6,307 nucleotides of DNA from DASXAQ01 sp036406615. GTDB taxonomy: Bacteria; Actinomycetota; UBA4738. The stretch covers positions 1 through 6,307 of the forward strand of contig DASXAQ010000085.1 of assembly GCA_036406615.1 (NCBI GenBank), read 5' to 3'. Both the position numbers and the translations under genes were made by a program. The notes under the pieces are model-generated. The model searched no databases and had not been told where the DNA came from. It saw nothing but the letters and a program-made list of their open reading frames with translations. Below, in pieces: positions 1 to 5,155 of this stretch (position 1 is the stretch's first letter; each line of letters opens with the position of its first letter).

Positions 1-818
1 GCCTGCTCGACCGCCGCGTCCAGGTCCGCGTCGCCGAAGATCACCAGCGGCGCCTTCCCACCGAGCTCCAGGCTGACGGGCGTCAGGTTCGCCGACGCCG
101 CGGCCGCGACGAGCCTGCCGGTCTCGACCGAGCCGGTGAACGCCACGCGCGCCACGTCCGGGTGCGCGACCAGGGCGGCGCCGGCCTCCTCGCCGATGCC
201 CTGCACCACGTTCAGCGCGCCGTCGGGCATCCCGGCGTCGCGCGTGATGTCGGCGAACAGCGACGCGGTCAGCGGGGCCCACTCGGGCGGTTTCAGGACC
301 ACGCTGTTGCCGGCCGCCAGCGCCGGCGCCATGCGCCACGTCGCGAGCATCAGCGGCGCGTTCCACGGCGTGATCACCGCCGTGACGCCGGCCGGATCCC
401 ACGAGACGTGGTTGGTATGCCCGCGCGTGTCGAAGTCGTCCTCGTGAAGCGCCAGCAGCTCGTCGGCAAAGAAGTGGAAGTTGTACCCGGCCCGCGGCAT
501 GACGCTTCGCTGCATCGATCGAAGCAGCGAGCCGTTGTCGGTGGTCTCGACGGCCGCGAGCTCCTCGGCGCGGCCCTCGATCCCCTCCCCAACCGCGTGC
601 AGGATCTCGGCGCGCTGCTTCACCGGCAGCGACGACCAGGCGCGAAAGCCTTCGGACGCGGCCGCGACCGCCGTCTCGACGTCCCTCGACGTTCCCCGAG
701 CGACCTCGGCGATCTGCCGTTCGTCGATCGGCGAGACGTCGGTGAACGTGTCCGTCCCGTCCACGCGCTCGCCGCCGATCCAATGGGCGGTGGAGACCGG
801 TACGCCTTCGACGTTCAC
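1..818 (-). CDS. Aldehyde dehydrogenase, HpaE-like (N-terminal part, cut by left window edge)
   Basis: NAD(P)-dependent oxidation of an aldehyde to a carboxylic acid. I translated the reverse strand by hand: 272 residues are open from a GTG at 818 to the window edge. Visible family motifs are ITPWN (oxyanion-hole Asn153), VLKPPEW (Lys176, cofactor binding), AFTGSVETG (226-234, Rossmann turn) and the catalytic-base motif LELGGKAP (Glu251, Lys255). The catalytic Cys should lie about 34 residues further on, outside the window. The N-terminal HWIGGE, the RAGYNFHFFAD stretch (about 109-119) and ALNVVQGIGEEAG resemble 5-carboxymethyl-2-hydroxymuconate semialdehyde dehydrogenase (HpaE) and related hydroxymuconate semialdehyde dehydrogenases, but the true substrate cannot be told from this part. 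The start is uncertain: no clear Shine-Dalgarno is present, and TTG codons at 830 and 869 are in frame. It lies 60 bases after the small heme-less cytochrome-like gene on the same strand and in the same frame, separated from it by a TAG stop at 879-881. Confidence 0.9.
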   Translation of the reverse strand, partial: MNVEGVPVSTAHWIGGERVDGTDTFTDVSPIDERQIAEVARGTSRDVETAVAAASEGFRAWSSLPVKQRAEILHAVGEGIEGRAEELAAVETTDNGSLLRSMQRSVMPRAGYNFHFFADELLALHEDDFDTRGHTNHVSWDPAGVTAVITPWNAPLMLATWRMAPALAAGNSVVLKPPEWAPLTASLFADITRDAGMPDGALNVVQGIGEEAGAALVAHPDVARVAFTGSVETGRLVAAAASANLTPVSLELGGKAPLVIFGDADLDAAVEQ

Positions 819-843
819 GCTCGCGGCCAATGTCTCAGCTTCG

Positions 844-855
844 GTTCCTCGGAAC
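844..855. repeat. Small inverted repeat in the aldehyde dehydrogenase leader
   Basis: Perfect dyad with 5-base arms and a 2-base centre (GTTCC-TC-GGAAC), lying about 26 bases upstream of the proposed GTG start of the aldehyde dehydrogenase and inside the 60-base gap after the preceding gene. It could be a repressor site or a small leader hairpin. Arms this short can also arise by chance. Confidence 0.25.
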
Positions 856-878
856 TGCTTGCCCGCCAACCAGGAGGG

Positions 879-1109
879 CTACTCGGGCGTGCCCGCCTGG
901 ATCCACGACGAGAACGTGTCGATCTGTGACTGCGGCCACGCCTCGTCGCACGGCATGTCGCCGGCCTCGAGCCGCTCGAGGATGCCCTCGGCGTTCTCCT
1001 TGACGTCGTTGTAGCTCCACAGGTCGAATGCGAATTCCATCCGCTGCTGGTCCTTCTCACGAAACAGCGGCTTGATGTCCTTCGTGTACGTCACGTCCCC
1101 GTCTGCCAT
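879..1109 (-). CDS. Small cytochrome c-domain-like protein lacking the CXXCH heme motif
   Basis: A 76-residue soluble protein with no signal peptide or membrane segment. Its order of motifs follows a small c-type cytochrome domain: YTKDIKPLF (8-16), FDLWSYNDV (28-36), ILERLEAGDMP (43-53) and a terminal IDTFSSWIQAG (63-73). In heme proteins of this pattern a CXXCH follows the DIxPLF segment. Here the matching place reads DQQRM (20-24), with neither Cys nor His. The Met-Pro that would give the axial ligand is kept (Met52), and the only Cys is Cys54. I therefore infer a cytochrome c-like fold that does not bind covalent heme; its function is unknown to me. The ATG start is well placed, with an AAAGGGG Shine-Dalgarno-like run just upstream. 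The reading frame stays open upstream to 1433 but overlaps the membrane-protein gene, so the longer form is unlikely. It sits between that gene and the aldehyde dehydrogenase, all on one strand. Confidence 0.75.
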   Translation of the reverse strand: MADGDVTYTKDIKPLFREKDQQRMEFAFDLWSYNDVKENAEGILERLEAGDMPCDEAWPQSQIDTFSSWIQAGTPE

Positions 1110-1167
1110 CCCATCCCCTTTCGAGTGACGACCCCCCCATCGGTGTCCCCGCCATCGTGGAGCAATC

Positions 1168-1191
1168 CGGCCCGAACGTCCACTTCGGCCG
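1168..1191 (-). terminator. GC-rich hairpin directly after the membrane-protein stop codon
   Basis: On the minus strand the sequence reads CGGCCGAA, a 7-base loop, then TTCGGGCCG. This forms an 8-bp stem with one bulged G, beginning 1 base after the TGA of the membrane-protein gene. No T-run follows (GATTGCTCC), so it is not a canonical intrinsic terminator, though high-GC bacteria often have terminators with poor T-tracts. It could partly separate the upstream pair from the cytochrome-like gene, or act as an mRNA-stabilising stem. Confidence 0.35.
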
Positions 1192-1192
1192 A

Positions 1193-1507
1193 TCAGCCCG
1201 ACGGGTCCGCCCCGCTCGGAGACCGCCCGAGGGCCAGCGCCGTCAGCAGCTGGATCCCCGCCAGCGCGATCGGCACCAGGACGAACCAGCGAAACGACGA
1301 GGGGTCGTCGAGCAGCGCCAGCCCGGCGAAGAGCGCGGCGAACGCGAACCACAGTCCCACGCGCGCGGTGACGTGCACCGCGTACAGGACCAGCTCGCGC
1401 GCCGACCCGGCGGCGAACCGGGACCGCAGCCACGTGACGAGCGAGCGCACGCCGAGCAGCGCCAGCGCGGCCGCGATCACGAGCGCAATGACGTCGGAGG
1501 CCGTCAC
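1193..1507 (-). CDS. Small integral membrane protein, three predicted helices, function unknown
   Basis: A 104-residue hydrophobic protein I do not recognise. Three likely membrane segments can be read directly: about residues 6-27 (IALVIAAALALLGV core), 42-66 (LWFAFAALFAGLALL core) and 74-94 (FVLVPIALAGIQLLTALAL). A basic loop (RSRFAAGSAR, 28-37) follows helix 1, suggesting that loop is cytoplasmic. The tail is short and hydrophilic (GRSPSGADPSG). There are no Cys residues and no recognisable catalytic motif. The start is a GTG, 16 bases after the stop of the phosphoribosyltransferase gene, so the two are probably co-transcribed. No strong Shine-Dalgarno is visible, which leaves the exact start somewhat open. 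That the gene is real is supported by coherent hydrophobic segments and tight spacing rather than by homology. Confidence 0.65.
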   Translation of the reverse strand: MTASDVIALVIAAALALLGVRSLVTWLRSRFAAGSARELVLYAVHVTARVGLWFAFAALFAGLALLDDPSSFRWFVLVPIALAGIQLLTALALGRSPSGADPSG

Positions 1508-1523
1508 GGACCGGGGTTCCGGA

Positions 1524-2381
1524 TCACTCGCCGCCCTCAGTCATGCGCGGCGACAGCAGCTCGACGACCCGTTCGTCGCTGATCTGCGGGAAGGTTCGAT
1601 ACCACTGGCCCACCGCGTAGAACGGCTCGGGCGTGGCCACCGCGACCACCCGGTCCGCGTCGGCCGCCAGGCTCGCCAGCGTCTCCCCCGGAGCGACCGG
1701 CACGGCCAGCAACACGCGGCGCGCGCCGCGCGACCTCGCCCACCGAAGGGCCGCCCGGGCCGTGCCGCCCGTGGCCACCCCGTCGTCGACCACGACGGCG
1801 ACCCGATCCGCGAGGTCCAAGGGTGGGCGCGCGCCGCGGTAGGCCACCGCGCGGCGACGGACCTCATCCTGTTCGGTTTGGATCTCGGCGCGCAGGTACT
1901 CCTCGCTCACGCCGAGCGCGCGGATCAGGCGTTCGTCCAGCACCTCGAGGCCGTCGGCCACCGCGCCGAGCCCGAGCTCCGAGTTCCCCGGCGCGCCGAC
2001 CTTCTTCGGGATCACGACATCCAGCTGCGCCCCGAGCTCGTCGGCAACGGCGGCCGCCACCTCGACGCCGCCGCGCGGGATCCCGAGCACCACGACGTTC
2101 GCGTCGCGCAGCGCCGCGAGCTTCGCGGCGAGCTGCATCCCGGCGTCGCGGCGATCCTCGAACGGCAGCCGCGGCGCAGGGCGATCGCCAGCCGGCGACG
2201 ACCCCGGCGACGCCTGCCAATCGATCTCGGCCTCTTCCGCTTCGCGTTCGGCCTCGCGTTCGCTCAGCTCGCGGCGCCGGTCGCCCTGGACGCGTTCGGG
2301 CGGCGGCATGGGCTTGCGGAGCCGGCGGTACGCGGCGAGCGGGTCGTCGCCGCGCCCCCTGCGATCGCCGGGAGGGGCCAC
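1524..2381 (-). CDS. Predicted phosphoribosyltransferase (COG1926 type) with charged N-terminal extension
   Basis: A 285-residue type I phosphoribosyltransferase-fold protein. The domain runs from about residue 72 to the end: FEDRRDAG (74-81), VLGIPRGGVEVA (98-109), KKVGAPGNSELGLGA (126-140), the PRPP-binding loop VVVDDGVATGGT (196-207) and the C-terminal PFYAVGQWYRTFPQISD. These are hallmarks of the COG1926 group, whose substrate is generally unassigned; it may bind PRPP or a nucleotide without being a purine salvage enzyme. Family members usually start near the DRRDAG motif. Here about 70 extra residues precede it, including an Arg-rich stretch and a Glu/Arg-rich helix (EREAEREAEEAE, 41-52). 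The GTG at 2381 lacks a Shine-Dalgarno but has TATCCT 6 bases upstream, which fits a leaderless start. An ATG at 2309 (residue 25) is the alternative. It is the first gene of the minus-strand run and is divergent from the RAM-domain gene. Confidence 0.85.
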   Translation of the reverse strand: MAPPGDRRGRGDDPLAAYRRLRKPMPPPERVQGDRRRELSEREAEREAEEAEIDWQASPGSSPAGDRPAPRLPFEDRRDAGMQLAAKLAALRDANVVVLGIPRGGVEVAAAVADELGAQLDVVIPKKVGAPGNSELGLGAVADGLEVLDERLIRALGVSEEYLRAEIQTEQDEVRRRAVAYRGARPPLDLADRVAVVVDDGVATGGTARAALRWARSRGARRVLLAVPVAPGETLASLAADADRVVAVATPEPFYAVGQWYRTFPQISDERVVELLSPRMTEGGE

Positions 2382-2452
2382 GCTTCGAGGATATGCGACC
2401 TCAGCCGGAGGCGGCTAGGATGACGCATCTGTCACCGGGAGGGGGAGGGCGC
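2382..2452. promoter_or_regulatory. Divergent promoter region: phosphoribosyltransferase / RAM-domain gene
   Basis: This 71-base gap separates two divergent genes. On the minus strand TATCCT (2393-2388) lies 6 bases before the GTG of the phosphoribosyltransferase, which would place the transcription start on the start codon. On the plus strand TAGGAT (2415-2420) could be the -10 box of the RAM-domain gene, giving a leader of about 26 bases that contains its purine-rich ribosome site. An imperfect dyad at 2399-2419 (CCT-c-AGCCG-GAGG-CGGCT-AGG) overlaps that -10 box and could be an operator. I see no good -35 hexamer on either strand. The boxes are read by eye and are short. Confidence 0.4.
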
Positions 2453-2686
2453 GTGGTCAACGCATACATTCTCATCCAGACGGAGGTCGGCAAGGCCGCC
2501 CAGGTCGCCAAGGAAGTCTCGGGGATCAAGGGCGTCGCGTCGGCCGAGGATGTGACCGGGCCCTACGACGTGATCGTGCGCGCGGAGGCCCGCAACGTCG
2601 ACGAACTGGGCAAGCTGGTCGTCGCCAAGATCCAGGCGGTCGAGGGCATCACGCGCACGCTGACCTGCCCCGTCGTGCACCTGTAG
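2453..2686 (+). CDS. Stand-alone Lrp/AsnC ligand-binding (RAM) domain protein
   Basis: A 77-residue protein consisting only of the RAM/ACT-like ligand-binding domain of the Lrp/AsnC family, with no DNA-binding helix-turn-helix. It begins with the AYILIQTEVG strand (4-13), carries the ligand-pocket motif DVTGPYDVIVRA (33-44) and ends in ITRTLTCPVVHL. Stand-alone RAM proteins are known; they assemble into dimers and decamer-like rings and bind amino acids, and may modulate full-length Lrp proteins. The GTG start is chosen because a strong ribosome site (GGGAGGGGGAGGG, 2437-2449) sits just upstream. An in-frame ATG at 2420 would put that site inside the coding region and add a Gly-rich, non-homologous tail. 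It ends 21 bases from the end of the convergent ddl gene. From memory, near-identical small proteins lie close to ddl in many actinobacteria. It cannot be a repressor by itself. Confidence 0.93.
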   Translation: MVNAYILIQTEVGKAAQVAKEVSGIKGVASAEDVTGPYDVIVRAEARNVDELGKLVVAKIQAVEGITRTLTCPVVHL

Positions 2687-2704
2687 GGGCTCACACCCGG
2701 CAGG
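2664..2704. terminator. Possible bidirectional terminator between convergent genes
   Basis: CCTGCC (2664-2669) and GGCAGG (2699-2704) are perfect 6-base inverted arms spanning the short space between the convergent RAM-domain and ddl genes. A competing inner stem GCCCC/GGGGC (2667-2671 with 2686-2690) overlaps them. The loop is long and there is no T-run on either strand, so this is weak evidence, offered because no better terminator is visible in the 21-base gap. Confidence 0.2.
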
Positions 2705-2707
2705 CGC

Positions 2708-3805
2708 TCAGACCTGGCGGCCGCGCTTGCCGCGCCGTTCGAACCGCTCCTCCGCCAGTTCGATCAACCGCTCGATCAGTTCCGGGTAGGACAGCCCGGA
2801 CGCGTCCCACAGCTTGGGGTACATCGACACCGACGTGAATCCCGGGATCGTGTTGATCTCGTTCACCGTCAGGCGTCCCGGCTCCTCGACGAAGAAGTCG
2901 ACCCGCGCCATACCCTCGGCGTCGATGGCGCGAAACGCGGCGACCGCCATGCGCTGGACCTCCTCCACGACCTCGGGCGGGAGCTTCGCGGGGATCTCCA
3001 GGCTCGTGGTCTCGTCCACATACTTGGCGCGGTAGTCGTACCACTCGGCGTCGGGCAGGATCTCGCCGGGCACCGAGGCCACGGGGTCGTCGTTGCCGAG
3101 CACCGCGCACTCGATCTCGCGCGCCCCCTCCAGCGATCGCTCGACGAGCGCCTTCGTCCCGTGCGACAGGGCCTCCTCCACGGCCGCGGCAAGCCCGGCG
3201 AGGTCCGTGACCTTCGTGATCCCGACCGAGGATCCGAGCGCCGCCGGCTTGACGAACACGGGAAAGCCGACGGCCGCGCACCGGGCCTCCACGGCCTCGC
3301 GGTCCTCCTCCCACTCGCGGTCGCGCACGACCTCGTGAACCACGACGGGCAGCCCCGCGGCGGCGAACAGCACCTTCTGCACGGCCTTGTCCATCCCCAC
3401 CGCGGAGGCGAGGACGCCCGCGCCGACGTACGGCACGCCGGCGAGCTCCAGCATCCCCTGGATCGTGCCGTCCTCGCCGTAGGGGCCGTGCAGCACCGGG
3501 AAGACGACGTCGATCTCCTCGCGGGTGCCGTCGTCGGCAACCAGCGAGCGGTCGCCGGGCGTTCGCGACAGGGCGACGCCGATCCCCTCGTCGCCGCCGA
3601 CCGCCGGCAACGCGCCCGCTTGCGCGCCCGGCAGTTCGGCGACGCGGTGCCACCGCCCGGCCTTGTCGATCCCGATCAGCAGGACCTGGTTGTCGCCGGC
3701 ATCCAGCGCCGAAACGACCGAGCGGGCGGACGCGACCGAGACCTCGTGCTCGGCGGACCGCCCGCCGAACACCACCACGACGCGGCGCCGGCGCGCCGGG
3801 CTCAT
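2708..3805 (-). CDS. ddl: D-alanine-D-alanine ligase
   Basis: ATP-grasp ligase of 365 residues that joins two D-alanines in the cytoplasm for peptidoglycan precursor synthesis. The N-terminal motif FGGRSAEHEVS (13-23) carries Glu19. HGPYGEDGTIQG (106-117), MDK (Lys140) and VFVKPAALGSSVGITK (183-198, Lys186) form the ATP site. The omega-loop WYDYRAKY ends in Lys261-Tyr262. RVDFF (Arg301, Asp303) and NEINTIPGFTSVSM (315-328) hold the metal ligands Glu316 and Asn318 and catalytic Ser327. By alignment to E. coli DdlB, the Glu15/Tyr216/Ser281 triad is intact (Glu19, Tyr262, Ser327). Tyr262 rather than His argues for a normal D-Ala-D-Ala enzyme and against a VanA/VanB-type D-lactate ligase. A GGAGAAG ribosome site precedes the ATG. 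It starts 19 bases after the PLP-enzyme gene, so the two are probably one transcript. Confidence 0.97.
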   Translation of the reverse strand: MSPARRRRVVVVFGGRSAEHEVSVASARSVVSALDAGDNQVLLIGIDKAGRWHRVAELPGAQAGALPAVGGDEGIGVALSRTPGDRSLVADDGTREEIDVVFPVLHGPYGEDGTIQGMLELAGVPYVGAGVLASAVGMDKAVQKVLFAAAGLPVVVHEVVRDREWEEDREAVEARCAAVGFPVFVKPAALGSSVGITKVTDLAGLAAAVEEALSHGTKALVERSLEGAREIECAVLGNDDPVASVPGEILPDAEWYDYRAKYVDETTSLEIPAKLPPEVVEEVQRMAVAAFRAIDAEGMARVDFFVEEPGRLTVNEINTIPGFTSVSMYPKLWDASGLSYPELIERLIELAEERFERRGKRGRQV

Positions 3806-3824
3806 GACTTCTCCGGCGTCCGGC

Positions 3825-5030
3825 TCACGCCTTCTCCAGCGCCCGCGTGAAGTCCTGGACCAAGTCGTTGGCGTCCTCGGCGCCCGCCGACACGCGGATC
3901 AGCCCGTCGCCGATGCCGGCGGCCGCGCGGTCGGCCGGCGAGAACTGCCGGTGGCTGGTCGTGGCCGGATGGCACACCTCGGTTCGCAGCCCGCCGAACG
4001 ATGACCCCACGCACGCGATCCGGAGCGCCGACGCCCACCGGGCCGCCGCGTCGTAGCCGCCGTCGAGTTCGAACGCGAGCATCGCGCCGAAGCGGCCGCC
4101 GTCGAACAGCGCCGCCGCCCGCTCGTGGTCGGGATGGTCCGGGAGCCCGCTGTAGCCGACGGACGTCACCTTCGGGTGCTCGCGGAGCGCATCCGCCAGC
4201 GCCATCGCGTTCGCGCACTGGCGCTCCAGGCGCAGCGCCATCGTGGGCAGGCCGCGCAGCACCAGCCACGCGTCGAACGCGCCGGCCGTCGTGCCCTGTT
4301 CGATCGCCAGGTGGCGGATCCGGTCCACCAGGTCGTGCGGGCCGGCGACCGAGCCGCCGATCAGGTCGGCGTGTCCGGCGATGTATTTCGACGTCGAGTG
4401 CACGACCAGCCCGACGCCCGGGATCTCCAGCGGCCGCAGCAGGAACGGCGACGCGACGCTGTTGTCCACGACCAGCAGGACGCCGCGCTCGGCGCACACC
4501 GCCGCGATACCGCGCACGTCGGCCACGCGAAACGTCGGGTTCGCCAGGGGTTCGATCACGACGGCGCGCGTGGTGTCACGGATGGCCGCGTCGATCGCGT
4601 CGGCCTCGGAGTCGGCGAACGTCGCATCGATGCCGTAGCCCGGAAAGATGGAGGTGAGCAGCGCGTACGTGCCGCCGTAGACGGTCCGGGCCGCGACCAC
4701 GTGATCGCCCGAGCTGACCATCGCGGTCAGCGCCGTGTGGATGGCCGCCATGCCCGAGGCGAACGACCAGGCCGCCGGCGCGCCGTCCAGCGACGCCAAC
4801 ACCTTGTGCAGGGCGGCGTGGGTCGGCGTGCCGTAGCGGCCGTACACGAACCCGTCCCGGCGTTCGTTGATGACGTCGGCGTAGTGGTCCAGCCCGTCGT
4901 AGACGAAGTGCGCGGACAGCCAGATGGGCGGCGCGACGGGCTGCTCGGCGATCTCGACGGGCACGTCGCCCTCGTGGATCGCGCGCGTGGAAAACCCGCG
5001 GTCGTCGTCGCCGGCGCCGGTCCCGCTCAC
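3825..5030 (-). CDS. Cys/Met-metabolism PLP-dependent enzyme (cystathionine gamma-synthase/lyase family)
   Basis: A 401-residue fold-type I PLP enzyme of the transsulfuration family. Seen: STRAIHEG near the N terminus (14-21), the phosphate-binding YGRYGTPT (63-70), FASGMAAI (90-97), RTVYGGTY (115-122) with the stacking Tyr118, EPLANPT (160-166), VVDNSVASP (187-195, Asp189 binds the pyridine nitrogen), the Schiff-base Lys215 in HSTSKYIAGH (211-220), and Arg379 in IRVSAG for the substrate carboxylate. Gly-Gly after Tyr118 rather than Gly-Cys argues against a classic methionine gamma-lyase, but synthase, lyase and sulfhydrylase activities cannot be separated by eye. The usual Asn in the NPT motif is Thr here (Thr68), and ends of helices near it also deviate (HKVLASLDG). 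The GTG at 5030 is preferred: residues upstream to 5111 are Gly/Arg-rich and unlike the family, and TAGGCT lies 7 bases upstream. It heads the unit with ddl. Confidence 0.92.
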   Translation of the reverse strand: MSGTGAGDDDRGFSTRAIHEGDVPVEIAEQPVAPPIWLSAHFVYDGLDHYADVINERRDGFVYGRYGTPTHAALHKVLASLDGAPAAWSFASGMAAIHTALTAMVSSGDHVVAARTVYGGTYALLTSIFPGYGIDATFADSEADAIDAAIRDTTRAVVIEPLANPTFRVADVRGIAAVCAERGVLLVVDNSVASPFLLRPLEIPGVGLVVHSTSKYIAGHADLIGGSVAGPHDLVDRIRHLAIEQGTTAGAFDAWLVLRGLPTMALRLERQCANAMALADALREHPKVTSVGYSGLPDHPDHERAAALFDGGRFGAMLAFELDGGYDAAARWASALRIACVGSSFGGLRTEVCHPATTSHRQFSPADRAAAGIGDGLIRVSAGAEDANDLVQDFTRALEKA

Positions 5031-5155
5031 GCGCCCAAGCCTACCCCACGGTCTCCGCAACCCCTCCGACGCGACGCCCGCACGACCGGCGCACGGCCCC
5101 GTGCCTGTCACGCACGCGGCCGCTACCCTGTGTGTTCGTGGAACCTCCCGACACG
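5031..5155. promoter_or_regulatory. Divergent promoter region: PLP enzyme-ddl / tdh-kbl
   Basis: The 125-base gap between two divergent operons. On the minus strand TAGGCT (5043-5038) sits 7 bases before the GTG of the PLP enzyme, the geometry of a leaderless actinobacterial promoter. On the plus strand TACCCT (5124-5129) is a possible -10 box for tdh, with a start site expected near 5136. A perfect dyad GCACGG-CC-CCGTGC (5091-5104) lies at about -32 to -45 relative to that site, where an operator could sit. No convincing -35 hexamers are seen. The boxes and the dyad are directly visible, but their function is inferred. Confidence 0.45.

Noticed and set aside
1110..1433. An upstream extension of the cytochrome-like gene to 184 codons.
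   Set aside because: The extra part overlaps the membrane-protein gene out of frame and is Arg-rich; the ATG at 1109 has a purine-rich ribosome site.
1125..2423. A 432-codon open frame on the plus strand opposite the phosphoribosyltransferase and membrane-protein genes.
   Set aside because: It is antisense to genes with clear motifs, its product is rich in Arg/Ala/His/Pro with no domain pattern, and long antisense frames are expected at this GC content.
2667..2690. A GCCCC/GGGGC stem at the 3' end of the RAM-domain gene as a strong terminator.
   Set aside because: It has only five pairs, a 14-base loop and no T-run; kept only as part of a low-confidence bidirectional element.
2691..3653. 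A 320-codon minus-strand frame inside ddl.
   Set aside because: It is an Arg/Gly-rich shifted frame of the real ligase gene, without motifs.
2708..3805. A glycopeptide-resistance type (Van) ligase.
   Set aside because: The omega-loop has Lys-Tyr (261-262) as in ordinary Ddl enzymes rather than the His found in VanA-type ligases, and no vanH/vanX-like genes are adjacent.
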